From Porphyra umbilicalis (Eukaryota; Rhodophyta; Bangiophyceae; Bangiales; Bangiaceae): 64,000 nucleotides of DNA. Made by a program: the position numbers and the translations under genes. Under the pieces are notes generated by a model that saw only the letters and a list, made by a program, of their open reading frames with translations, made no database searches and was not told the origin of the DNA. Position 1 is the stretch's first letter, and each line of letters begins with the position of its first letter. The stretch spans positions 62,001 to 126,000 of the forward strand of contig KV918869.1 in assembly GCA_002049455.2 (NCBI GenBank). The letters run 5' to 3'. This document shows positions 21,337 to 31,202 of the stretch, piece after piece.

Positions 21337-21639
21337 TGTGGCGCCTTACGATAAGATCCTCATGTTTCTTGAGATCGGTCAAACCGAGATATGGCCGCTT
21401 GAAGTTTTCTACAATTCTAAAGTCTCTCAGAAACCCCCCCGTACGGGGCCGTCAAGCCCGATTCTCAAAGTCGAGGAGAAATATGCCAGAATGCATGTCA
21501 CGATCAGTTCTTGGTATTCGGTCATATTGACGTGGAGATAGCCTCAAAGGACAGATCTCGATGAGCTGAGTCGAACGGTGTGTCTAAGTCAAAAATGAAG
21601 CTCGCGCAAACAATGAGGATCTTATCGTAAGGCGCCACA
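21337..21639. mobile_element. 303-bp TA-flanked TIR element
   Basis: The ends are perfect inverted repeats of at least 27 bases starting TGTGGCGCCTTACGATAAGA, flanked by TA at 21335-21336 and 21640-21641. It is non-coding and no second copy was seen in the window. Confidence 0.85.
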
Positions 21640-22018
21640 TATCGGGTCGCAGGCATATACTGTGAATTCCTCGATTTTGTGGCTAGGATTAAATAAGGAC
21701 GAGCATCCGTCTCCCTGTGTTGCTCTCACCCGCCAGCTGCCGTGGTACGCCTGTAGCAGAGGTGTGACTATAATCATTCCTGGGCTCGGGTAACATGATT
21801 AAAATCAACCCCTTGATTTTAAATCGTATGGGGCGATTTTTTTTATTGCAATCATTGGCTACGATTATAATCATTGGGCGCCTTTGCGACAGAGCACAAG
21901 TACGCATACATAAGTATGACGAAAGTTCAACCAAGTCGACATTAGACGTGAACAGCCAACTTACTAAGCAACCCGTGCAAAGCTACGAGCGTGACTTCGG
22001 CTGGGTTGCAGGCTCAGT

Positions 22019-22348
22019 TCATGCCGAGAGAAGACAGTGCCGACACCGCCGCTGCTGAGCAGCAACTGATGGTGAGAAACGATCGTGGAGCTGAAGCGAC
22101 ATGTTATTCTGGATAGTGAGACTCAGGTCTGGCCTGAGCGGTTGCTCGTGACGACGCCACGGCTTTGACCAAGCGTCCTCCTGCGCTGCAGTCGCTTCAC
22201 GGACCATGAAAAACGCACGGGAGGCCAACATGAATCGACCACACCTGGCAACCTCGTTCAGATGTCCTATGTACGATTCTATGTGGCAATTGTGTACTGA
22301 TGCCATAGTAACCTTGGCTTTTTTGCAGATGCCTGTCTTCATATGCAT
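22019..22348 (-). pseudogene. possible reverse-transcriptase fragment
   Basis: The frame contains HIESYIGHLNEVARCGRFML, which resembles the 'LESLIGxLNHxxxxxxxGRxFL' block after the reverse-transcriptase domain of DIRS/gypsy-like elements, and then a region PLRPDLSLTIQNNM. No YxDD motif or integrase is nearby, so only a small piece would be present. The match is by eye and could be chance. About 380 bases on its left (21640-22018) and the 300 on its right hold nothing recognisable. Confidence 0.3.
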
Positions 22349-23209
22349 GTGGTGCTCTTCGACGCTCTGTCGCTTGGCTCAGAATCTTTCTTGACTCTTC
22401 CCTGCGCGCGGATGCATCAGACTGCTATGCTCGTTGCCAGTTCTGCCATCTGTGGAAGCGTACAGTACCGTATGAGTGCAGCAGGGCATGTCCTTAGCAA
22501 TGTTGACACTAACGACAGTCGTGGACTTGCCAAACAGCCAGTGAAACGCTTGAATCTGTCAGTTGGCAGGCCAACCAGCTGTCTCTATCTCTTAGTAGCC
22601 CCCTTCATGTAAGCACAAATGTAAAGCCCCCTGCATGGCCATGCGATTATAATCATCAGCCCCGTGATGCAAAATGATTATAATCATTATAATCATCATG
22701 ATTATAATCAAAAAAAAAATCACCTGCCACCTCTGGCCCGTAGCCATGGTGGCTGGGGGGTCTCGTGGGCGGACCCCCCAGGCCGAGACGAGCGGTTGGT
22801 GGGCAGTTTGCGACTACGACTGTTGGAGCAGGCAGCACCCGACCAGCCCCACTGCCACTGCCCCTCCCCTGTGCCCCCGCCCTCCATGCCTGGGAGCGGT
22901 GGTGGCTGGTGCTTGCTGCCAGTCAAGCCGTCGACGCTGCCCGACACGCGCCTGCTGCTGCCTCCCGCCCCGCGCCTGGTCGCATCCGACGGAGCAGTGC
23001 GGCGCGCCACGGCGACCGCTGCGCCGGTGGGTGAGTACAAAAGGGGCGACCGGCAGGGACAACCGAGGACCAGACCGCCAATTCCGTCACACACACGTAT
23101 CCCGCCGCGTCTGACTCCAGCCTACACCCCACCTCAAGCCTGCCCCATCTTCCCAACCTGCAGCGAGCAGCTTCGTGGGCTCATCATCCCCCTTCCCCCC
23201 CCCGCCGCC
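22349..23209. other. upstream region of the ten-cysteine secreted protein
   Basis: A run of ATAATCAT/ATGATTAT motifs lies at 22644-22710, matching similar motifs at 21765-21880; it may be an element end or an AT-rich spacer. From about 22740 composition becomes GC-rich and the promoter of the gene at 23210 follows. Other frames here look like shadows. Confidence 0.4.
23036..23044 (+). promoter_or_regulatory. possible TATA-like element (TACAAAAGG)
   Basis: An A-rich block in GC-rich sequence 174 bases before the ATG at 23210, a spacing similar to the boxes of the Gly-rich paralogues (192 and 209 bases). It is supported only by position and composition. Confidence 0.3.
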
Positions 23210-23641
23210 ATGGCCGTCCCCAAGTCCCTCTTCGCGTCCCTCGCGGTCGCGCTGCTCGCCCTCCTGTCGGTGGCCGCCGTGTCGCCCACCGACGCTGCTG
23301 TCGCCGTCCAGGCGGCGTCTAACCCGGAGGCCCTGCACATTGAGGGCCTTTCGCATGCCGATGAGGAGCCCGCCCTCGCCTCCCTCACCGGCCGTACCAG
23401 GTACGAGGGGCGTTGCAACAGCTACTTCAAGTGTGGCACCAAGTCCGTTACCGTCGTGGCCAAGAACTCCTACCTCTGTTACTTCAAGGAGGCCCCGTCC
23501 AAGGCCTCCCGCTCAGGCTCAGGCCGGTGCAACGGCCTGCCGTACAAGTGCAAGCCGGCCAAGTGCACCGGGTGGCGGGTGTGCACGTGCGACCAGTGCA
23601 AGAAGGTCGTGTTCAAGGTCCCGATCTACTGCGAGAAGTAG
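23210..23641 (+). CDS. small secreted ten-cysteine protein
   Basis: An uninterrupted frame of 143 residues starting at an ATG in perfect context (gccgccATGG) and ending TAG. Residues 1-29 are a signal peptide (MAVPKSLFASLAVALLALLS). A variable acidic propeptide-like stretch follows (EALHIEGLSHADEEPA), then a mature basic domain from about residue 63 with ten cysteines spaced as GRC, FKC, YLC, GRC, YKC, AKC, RVC, TC, DQC and IYC. The even number fits five disulphides. The size, pro-region and basic cysteine-rich core resemble secreted defence, effector or lectin-like peptides, but I do not recognise a family and see no catalytic motif. No paralogue is seen in the window. Confidence 0.8.
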   Translation: MAVPKSLFASLAVALLALLSVAAVSPTDAAVAVQAASNPEALHIEGLSHADEEPALASLTGRTRYEGRCNSYFKCGTKSVTVVAKNSYLCYFKEAPSKASRSGSGRCNGLPYKCKPAKCTGWRVCTCDQCKKVVFKVPIYCEK

Positions 23642-24748
23642 ACGGCCGATTGTAGGGCCTTGGGGAGGGAGGGGAAGTTGGGGTAGGGGGGAGTGGAGCC
23701 CAGGCGCGGAAGCGCGCGCTGGGATGTGTATGCGGTCCTTGTGCAAGTCCGGCTCGGCCGCCCTCGGCAACGGGGAGCGGCTGCCGTCGACCGCGTAAAT
23801 TGTTGTTGTTGCTTGACAATGGACGCCTGCTGCATGGTTGCTGTGGACTGCTGTGGCCTTTCATTGTCGCAGAAGCTGCCAGAAAATGGCAACAGAGTAG
23901 AGACGAGGGAACATGCGTCCTTCGCTCTACAGGGAAAGCAGAGGCTCCGTGGAGTGGAGGTGGGAGAAAATTTGGTCATGCCATGACGATCCGCGTCACC
24001 AACCCCTCAACAGCTTCTGGCGCAGAGGGGTCACGCAAGAGCCGTCGTCACATGGCCAGCACTGTGAGCCTCTCCTCGATAGTGGTGCCCGGCACCTGTC
24101 GCCTCCCACAGACCCTCTCCGGACCCATGCGCCCGCGTCGAGGTCGTCCCAGTCGCGAGGGGGCACCTGCTCCAGCTGCCCCTTCGGCGCCGTCAGCTCC
24201 CGCCGCGCCCAGTCGCCAAAGCGGTGTCGGCCGGCGGTCGCCAACGACCCGACCGTCGCCGCCCACAGCGCGTCCATGAGCGGCTGGCCGAGCTCGTCGA
24301 CCGCTATCGACGAGGCCACGCTGCCGCCGGCGGCCGCACCGGCGGCCGCGGCCGCCGCCATGCACGGCGGGCAACGACACAAAAAGGGGCGCGAGACACC
24401 ACCGTACCGGGGAGAGCAGGTGGGAAGCAGCCGAGGTCCATGTCACATGATCAGTACAGGCCGAGTCGCGGGCGCGATTCAGAGCATTGTCAACAACTCA
24501 GGCTTTCTCTATCGGCTATTCCATTCTAGAACGAAGTCGGCGTCCTTAGATAGCCACAAGTACATCAGTAGTTGGCTGCTTTGCTGTCATGAGCCTAATT
24601 TCTTCTTGCGGGGAAAGGTTCGCATTAGGGGCGACTAGGGTGGCTGTACATAGTTAGGCAAATGCGGCCTAATCCTCCTATCCCATTAAGCCTAGATCGC
24701 CACCTCCTCAAGTCAAAAGCTATCCGGCCACCCCCCACCCTTGCGGAA
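23642..24748. other. region after the ten-cysteine gene
   Basis: The plus strand has few stops up to about 24640, but the translations show only Arg/Ser/Ala-rich shadows. I see no supported gene or RNA. Confidence 0.4.
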
Positions 24749-25297
24749 AGGGTTGTGCAACACGCCTGAGGCATGCTAAATTGCAAGCCTGGGGCGTGCA
24801 ATTTTACATACGTGTTTTGGGCGTGTCACGCCCAGCACGCCCAGAATTTTAGGGGCGTGATTGGGGCGTGCTTGGCAAAAAAGTACATCATTTCAAATGC
24901 GCTCTTGGGGCTATGTAGGGTTGCTCAGAACGCCTGGGGCGTGGTTAAGGGCGTCGTTAAGGGCGTCACTAGGGCTTCATTTCGGCGTCGTGCGCCCCTA
25001 ACGCCCCAACTCAAAAGGGCGTCAGCAAGGCGTCGCGAAGAGAAAGTATTCAGGGGGGTCTACATGATTCAGCAGGTGGCGGCTGTGCATCTTGGTTGGG
25101 GACAGGCACCCAGTCTTGATACAAACAGTACATATGAGATCATAGTATGGGTGCCACTTGACTTAACTTGCGAAAATTTAGGGTGCTACTTGGGGCGTCG
25201 TGAGGGCGTTTTGGCGGCCTAATGGGGCGTCAGTAAGGCGTCTTATGCGTCGCGCGCCCCTGACGCCCCCGAAATAGGGGCGTCGTGTGCGACCCTA
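24749..25297. mobile_element. AGGGTTG-ended element with GGGGCGT repeats
   Basis: Ends of the form AGGGTTGTGCAACACGCC occur at 24749 and, as TAGGGTTGCTCAGAACGCC, at 24916, both pointing right; the inverted form ends at 25297 (CGACGCC inverted, GACCCTA). Between them GGGGCGT/GGGCGTC motifs are repeated more than ten times in both orientations. This is a non-coding TIR element, perhaps nested. The AGGGTTG ends recall hAT-type MITEs but no target duplication was identified. Confidence 0.55.
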
Positions 25298-25995
25298 CTT
25301 GGGGCGCCAGTCCACCGAATCATTTTCGGTGCAGTTCCGTGCTACCTTCGTTACTTTTTCAGGGCGCGGTGTGTTACTGCTCCGTCGAGCGTCCACAGAC
25401 AAGGTGCTCGACGCTATGAGGCTGGGGGGCCATTTTTCCGTCGTGTGCCCACAAACAAGGTGCTCGACGCCATGATGCGCGGGCGCCATCTGTGCGGGAT
25501 GGGCACAGCAACGGCCACCTGCTGTCATCAGCCAGGAAGGACGCAGAGGGGCTCCTCGACACGGGCGCCAATGAGGACGTTGAATGCGACGCATCACGCG
25601 CCGGCAACGGCGAGGCCGACGGCAGTGATGGAGGGGGCGCCGGCGGCGAGCTACGCGCCTCCTGAACGAGGAGGTCGCCCGATGCGCCACGGCCGGCGCC
25701 GGCGTCCCTGTACAGGACGTTGGTCGTCCTGGGGACGAGGACGCCCCCGCGGCCATGACCGAGATTGATTTGATTACCATCTGCTCTGGCTTTGTGTGCG
25801 GTGAGATGGGTGGGACTGCGGGCGGTGGGCCGGGCGGTGGAGGCCAGGCGATCCGACGTCCCGTGATACTGCAAAGCATCTTTGACGCAGAGTGGCAGAG
25901 GCTATGAGAGTGTATCGCATGCAGCTGTTTCCTCCATGTTTTGTGGCATTTTTGTGGTCCTTTGAATCCTTTGAACCATCCAAATTGGAGGAGTA
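25298..25995. other. region with a short internal duplication, no supported gene
   Basis: Around 25400-25475 the phrase 'acaaggtgctcgacgc' occurs twice within 60 bases. Frames on both strands lack domains; one reading suggests a decayed gene, but nothing is recognisable. Confidence 0.35.
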
Positions 25996-26106
25996 ATGAT
26001 GGCAGCTCCATCATCAGCGCCAGCTGCATCTGATGTTGAAGAAAAAACAGAATTTGATGTTGTTTTAGAAGAAGTTCCTGCACCTAAGAAAATAGCCGTC
26101 TTGAAG
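25996..26106 (+). pseudogene. fragment of bacterial-type ribosomal protein bL12 (L7/L12)
   Basis: The frame reads MMAAPSSAPAASDVEEKTEF followed by DVVLEEVPAPKKIAVLK, which is the hinge and start of the C-terminal domain of L7/L12, matching the family's conserved EKTEFDVVL and KKIAVLK. After the last Lys (26106) the homology stops abruptly and an unrelated hydrophobic stretch follows, so the rest of the domain (GLGLKEAK and beyond) is absent. Upstream in the same frame there are stops. The codons are AT-rich, unlike the GC-rich local genes, pointing to an organellar origin (plastid or mitochondrion) or another foreign source, or to a fragment carried by a transposon. It sits 100 bases from the end of the secreted-protein gene. 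Confidence 0.75.
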
Positions 26107-26205
26107 CTGGCGGCAATTTTATTGTCGTGGCTGTCATGCCTCATTTTTCGTAGCAACGCTCCGGGGTTGTTCTCTGCGCTCTACACTCTGTTTGGCGATG
26201 AAGAT

Positions 26206-26721
26206 CTAAAAGACGGGATGGAGCAAGTAAAACTTTTCGCTCTCACGACGTACTAACCCCTGTGTTTTCTGCACTCGCTCCATGAGCTTCTCCGCCTTCA
26301 AGACACACCTCCACGCCAAGATGTTCCAACGTTTCAGCTCGTGCAAGGGGCGGTTCATCATATCCGTCAAGTCAAACGCATAATTACAGATGTTCTTGCA
26401 ATTTAAGCAGTCTTGCAACTTGCGCTCAACCCCCGTCCCGGTCGCCGCCGTCTTGCATTGCGCAGCGAGTTTGGTGCACACGCTCACGGCTGCGGCCCAA
26501 TCTGCGGCGGTGAAGACGGGCTCGTCTTCGCGCAACATTGAAGCCAGTGCGACACCTTGCTTGGCCGTTGCGTCGGACCCGCCAGAGGCCATCGGCCGTG
26601 CAACCGACGCAATGATGGAGAGGGCCGGCATGGCTGCGGCGACGCGAGCGGCGGACAGCCCAGCTACGGCCACAAAGGAGGCCGCGAAAAGGATGACAGT
26701 GGAGGCCTTGCGCAGCGTCAT
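26206..26721 (-). CDS. six-cysteine secreted protein, left copy
   Basis: The minus-strand frame from ATG (complement of 26721) is 171 residues and ends TAG. Residues 1-30 form a signal peptide (MTLRKASTVILFAASFVAVA). The mature part has six cysteines in the pattern SVC-x6-C, DC-x2-C-x3-C and a final WRC. The right-hand copy at 32062-32517 keeps the same six positions and the phrases GVALASM, DEPV-TAAD and RPLHELK-like. The upstream open frame continues to 27087 with no stop, but the shared start with the paralogue marks the ATG at 26721. It is likely secreted and disulphide-bonded, predicted mainly helical by composition. The function is unknown. Confidence 0.72.
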   Translation of the reverse strand: MTLRKASTVILFAASFVAVAGLSAARVAAAMPALSIIASVARPMASGGSDATAKQGVALASMLREDEPVFTAADWAAAVSVCTKLAAQCKTAATGTGVERKLQDCLNCKNICNYAFDLTDMMNRPLHELKRWNILAWRCVLKAEKLMERVQKTQGLVRRESEKFYLLHPVF

Positions 26722-26950
26722 GTTGAAGGGAGAACGATGGAAAGTTTTGGGGGCGATGGCAAACGCACAAGGCCAGCGATACAAAGCAGTTGGATTGGTA
26801 CGGCTAGTGGGGGCGAGGAGGGTGGGGCTACGCACGGTGCGCTGTTCGGCCTGGAAAATGGGCCAGGACGTCCTCTCCATTGCTGCCCTCTCCACCTCTT
26901 GTACATTCCGCCTGCAGCGTCGCCAGTGATCGCTCGCATGAGAGCCCACC

Positions 26951-27578
26951 GTGGCCCCGTACCTCAATAAAGCGTGTAGCTGGGGCCGTGGGGCGACCAG
27001 CTCAGATGCCCCCCGTGCGGAGGGACATTGTATGCTGCCGTCACTGAAAAAGACGGACCCGTCAAAGGGGACTCCAACGTGCCCCACTGCGTTCCCAGCA
27101 CCGTCCGTATCAACAGCGACAGGCGACGAAAACGGAGGAAGCGATGAGCCAGTGGCTACCGCCCGAGCCGGGGCGTCCCCGGACGACCCCCCGCGCCGTG
27201 ACCGCCTGCCGATGCGACAGACGGCACCGAGACGGGGTGCTCTACCGGCGCGAGGCCGAATATGCTTTGGGTCACGAGATCTACCTCGATCCGTGGATCA
27301 GAGATCGTTCGCGCTTTGGGTCGCGGTCACGATCTATCGAGACGCCTGCGATTGGCCTATTCCCTTTCAGACAGCGTGTGTCAGAAATCTTTCCACAACC
27401 TGGGCGCGACGTCCTTTTTCTGGGGCGCGTTGTGCTTGCCATACGTTGCTGCCGAGGCAGACCGCGGTGCCCGCCCGCGGCGACGGGTTGGCGGACCCGC
27501 AAGCACCCTCTTAGCCCCCGAACTACGAGCACCTCCGCCGGTCGGCACCCTCTGCGTCAGTCAACCCCACACAGTTGA
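26951..27578 (+). pseudogene. divergent ORF of the left arm, frame broken
   Basis: Two plus-strand frames together match the single minus-strand ORF of the right arm (31203-31940). The N-terminal part EGHCMLPSLKKTDPSKGTPT is in one frame, and the later part REAEYALGHEIYLDPWIRD in another; the switch is an indel near 27210-27225. No family is recognised. It points away from the secreted-protein gene, so each arm may have held a divergent gene pair. Confidence 0.35.
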
Positions 27579-27610
27579 TCTTGAAACCAGGTTGCTTGGC
27601 CGTCATGATC

Positions 27611-28860
27611 TTTAGTCGACTTTTGATCACATCGCGACAGAGATGTCTCTTGCAACTGAAAACAGAATGGTCACAGAGCACCGCGAACAGCCTCAGAGCG
27701 TGCCACCCTAGCTAGAGAGTGGGCCAAGGCGAGCGCCACGGAGAAACTCAAGACAAAACGAGCAACAACACAAACCACCCCGTGCCGGTGAACGACTGCC
27801 TTCACCGCGCAGAGCATCCCCCACGCCAGAAGCACCAGGACGCCCCCCCTGCCAAACTCGCCAACCCCCCCCCCCCCCCCCCACTTGGCCCCCACTGCCG
27901 TCGTCGGTCGCGCCGCACCGCCTGGAGGGATCTCGGCTCCCCCACCCGCTCCGTCGCCTTCATGCGCGCGCCCCTCTTCGACGCGCGCACCCTCTCCCGC
28001 GACGCCCGAGCCGCGCGCGCCAGATTATCCAGCGGCGGCGGCGGTTGAGGCATCGCCACCGTCGCGGCGCGTGGGGTCCCTTTACGTGGGCGGTCCACCC
28101 GCCAGGGAACCCCCGCCAGTCCGCCACGTCCTCTGCAAGCGCAACCCACAGTCCGCGCGCCGACGGGGGCCGCACAATGCAGCAGCTGGAGCGACGGCCG
28201 GAGCAACTGCAAACGCAGCCTCCCGCCCCCCTTCACCCGCTCGCAGGCGGCACAGAGGCGTGCCGCCCGCCCGCCTGCCCGCCAGCCCGCCCGCGCTCCA
28301 CACGCAGCCGATTGATCGGTCGGGCAGGGCACGGCCACCGCCAATACGGGTAGCGCCCGCAAACAAGCACCGCAGTGGTGGAGCGCCCCCTGCACCTGAC
28401 CCCCCCCACCCCCCCGCACCTCACCGCGCTGACAATGCCGCTGGCAGGTGGGCGCCGGAAATCGCTGGCGCCCGCCATCCAAAGCCCGTCGACGCGGGAG
28501 CGATGCGGCCACAGATTGTTGTGCGCCCGCCGAGGCGCCGCCGACGGTGTGCGGCGGCCCAGCAGTTGCGGCCGTGGCGGCGGCGGCACCGGCGGTGGCG
28601 CCGGCGCGGTGGGGTCGGCATCGACCCACCACTCCCACTCGCCACGGCACGGGAGGAGGGCCAGCGCCGCCGCCGTGGCGCGCCAGCCGCTTGAGCGCGC
28701 GCCGCGTCGCGGGCGCACGCGTCGGCGGCAGCCGCTCCCGCCGCCGCTGCGGCCGCCGCCGTCGCTTTCGCCGCCGCCGCCGCCGGCGCAACTGCAACCA
28801 CCGCCAGCCCGGTTGCCGCTGCTGGCGCTGCGGAAACCGCTCCCGCCGGGTGCCGCCGCC

Positions 28861-28898
<38 letters not shown>

Positions 28899-29699
28899 CC
28901 GTCGCCTCGCCGCCGTGCGGCGGCGACGGCGGCACCGCCGCCACCACTGCGGCGGCGGCAGCGGCAGCGCGGCGGCAGCGGCAGCGCCGCCGCTGCAGCA
29001 CCTGCCGCCCCCACTATACCTGCCGCCGACGGCCGACGATCGTGGGCGGCCGGCCGGCCGTCACCGCCACCGTCGCTGGCAGCAGCGGCGGCCACTTTCG
29101 ATGCCTGATGCCAGGCGACACCAGGCGAGGACGGGGGACTCTTGATTGAAAGCAAACCCGCTCACCCCCCCCCTCCTCCCCCGCGCGCGCGCCTCCACGT
29201 GAGGGTCCCCGAGGCATTCGGCAGCACGCCCGCGTGCGTGTGGCAAGCGCGCCGACGCCGCGTCGGCGGGGCGCCCCGGCCGGGCACGACGGCGGCGACG
29301 CGGCCGACGCGCGCGGCGCCCACCCACCTGCGGCACTCCGCCCTCGCGCCCGGTTGCGGTGCGTGGCGGGGTGTCTGCCGCCCCGTGACAGTAGCGAGAG
29401 GGGCCCCGCGGCCGCGACCACCGCCGCTGCCGCGGTCGGGCGCGGCGTCGCGGCCGCCCTGGTCGAGGCCGTGGTGTCTGCGATTTGATTTCATCGCGGG
29501 GGGGGCGGTTTGCACTGACGCCCCGCCGGCCGTGCAAAGGCGGCCGGCCCGCGTCTGCCGTGTGGCGACGGGCTCGCGCCCCCTCTGCAACCAGCCTCAA
29601 ACAGGCGACCTCCTCCCCACTGTTCCCGAGACCGCCGCCCCCGCTGCCCACGCCGCGGCCGCCCCGGGTGGCATCACCGCTTCACCGACCGCCGCCGTC
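27611..29699. other. GC-rich island ahead of the N-acetyltransferase, no supported gene
   Basis: From about 27860 the sequence is dominated by CCG/GCC runs; all six frames are largely open and give Ala/Arg/Pro/Gly proteins without motifs. A transcribed gene with homopolymer errors is possible but not demonstrable. Confidence 0.45.
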
Positions 29700-30967
29700 A
29701 TGGCGGTCCCCCCTCCCCCCCCCCCCGCCCCCCGACGACGACGGTTTCTCCCCCCGCACAATCCCCCCCTCCGTCTTCCTCGCCGCCTACCTCGCGCGCA
29801 TCCGCTTTTATGCGGGGAAGGGCCCCCCCCCCCCCCCCCCCCACGGTGTACCCCCCCCCCCCACGGCGGCGACGCTCGCGCGCCTGCAGGGCGCCCACGT
29901 GACGGCCGTCCCCTTTGAAAATTTGTCCGTGTGGGGCACCCCACGCATGGCCACGACGCTGGAGGCGGCGTGGGCCAAGCTCGTCGCCACCCCCCGCGGC
30001 GGCTAATGCCTCGAACACAACGCGCTCATCGTGGCGGTCGCGCGCGCGCTCGGCTTTGCGGCCGCCACGCCGCGCGTCGGGTGGGTGCTCCGCGACGGGT
30101 CGGGGGCGGGGCTCGCCGCGACCTTTGGGCTGCTGCCGGGGGGGGGGGGGAACAGCGGCCGCCGCGGCACCTGCTCGTCGAGGTCGGCCTCGCCGACGGG
30201 CGGGCGTATCTCGTCGACACGGGGAATGGGCGGCCGGTGGCGTGGCCGCTGTTGCTGCGGGGCCGGGGGGGGGGGGGGGGGGGGGGTAAGAGGTGGACGT
30301 GCGCCCGGGGGACGAGGGCGTCGGTGTGCCCGTGCGCATGCCAGATGGGGTGTGGTGGCGCGTCGCGCCGCTGGCCGACGTCGCGGGGGGGACACCGCTG
30401 CCTGCGCGGCCGGGACCCGTGCGCAACTACACGGTCGTGCAGTGGGAGCCGCCAGCTGCGGAGCGTCGTGAACCGGCTGGGGGTGCGCCAGATGCTGCGG
30501 GCGCTGCGGGCGCGCGGGGTGCCAGTGGACACGGCGCCGCCGGCGCAACCGCCATCCCTGCCCCACATCCCCCCCCCCACCCCCTCGACTGGCACACCTT
30601 TTACGTCTTTGACGCGACGCGCGCGGTGCCGACCATGGCGTCGACCGCCCCCTTTGTCGAGCACCTGCAAACCGACGCCGGCAGCCCGTTTCGGGAGCGA
30701 CGCCTCGTCACCCGCCTCGCCGACGGTGGGCGGGCAGTGGTGCTGCTCTAGGACCGCGCCCTGGCGCGCGTGAAGAGTGCGGGCACCCCGCCGGGCGCGC
30801 CCGTGACCGACGCTGGGGCGGGGGGGGAGAGCGCCTGGCGGGCCGCCCTCGCGTCCGAGTTTGGGGTGGTGCTCGCGCCGACCGAGGCGGCGCGCCTCGC
30901 CGTCGAGATGCCGCTGCCGCCCGCACCGCCGACAGCGGCGAGAGGGGCGGCCGGGACGGCGGGGTGA
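29700..30967 (+). pseudogene. arylamine N-acetyltransferase (NAT), interrupted
   Basis: NATs transfer acetyl from acetyl-CoA to arylamines using a Cys-His-Asp triad. The order of blocks fits the family. FLAAYLARIRFYAGKG is near the start, then HVTAVPFENLSVWG, then RGG-stop-CLEHNALI with the catalytic Cys. RHLLVEV with the His and YLVDTGNG with the Asp follow, then WHTFYVFDATRAVP, SPFRERRLVTRL and a C-terminal WRAALASEFGVVL. The reading frame changes at C or G runs (about 29720, 30140, 30270). Two in-frame stops remain: TAA directly before the catalytic Cys, where the family has Tyr or another residue, and TAG at 30749. All motifs survive, so decay is recent, the stops are sequence errors, or stops are read through. 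The final TGA is at 30967. Confidence 0.75.
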
Positions 30968-31033
30968 CGGCCTCGGACGCGCCCGCGTGTGGTCGGGCAA
31001 AAAGAATAACATCTCTGCCGCGTTGCGATCATA

Positions 31034-31165
31034 CAGCCGTTCTCCCAAAACTCCCGCACTCCAACAGTTGCAAAAGAGTTCCAAATCGGCCTCCACGACC
31101 CCGCAGAGCCCGATTTGGAACTCTGTTGCATCAGTTGGAGTGCGGGATTTTTGGGAGAACGGCTG
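31034..31165. mobile_element. 132-bp fold-back MITE, copy 1 of 2
   Basis: TA flanks (31032-31033, 31166-31167) and ends CAGCCGTTCTCCCAAAA. Nearly the whole element is one inverted repeat. A second 132-base copy is at 32852-32983. It lies exactly between the right arm of the inverted duplication and the N-acetyltransferase island. Confidence 0.9.
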
Positions 31166-31202
31166 TAGGCCGACTGGATCATACCTGTCAAGCAGCGTGG
31201 GT

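Larger units (their letters stand above)
26206..27607. repeat. inverted duplication, left arm
   Basis: This arm matches the reverse complement of about 31173-32517 along most of its length: the six-cysteine gene, its 350-base upstream region, and the divergent open frame beyond. Long blocks are identical (for example 'cgaatatgctttgggtcacg'). The gene parts are more diverged than the upstream parts. The arms enclose 3.5 kb holding the N-acetyltransferase island. Confidence 0.85.

Noticed and set aside
24749-25297. CRISPR-like array because of repeated GGGGCGT motifs
   Set aside because: Motifs are short, irregularly spaced and in both orientations; the stretch is bounded by inverted ends.
27802-29155. 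Ala/Gly-rich ORFs on both strands
   Set aside because: All six frames are open through GCC/CCG runs; no support for any one.
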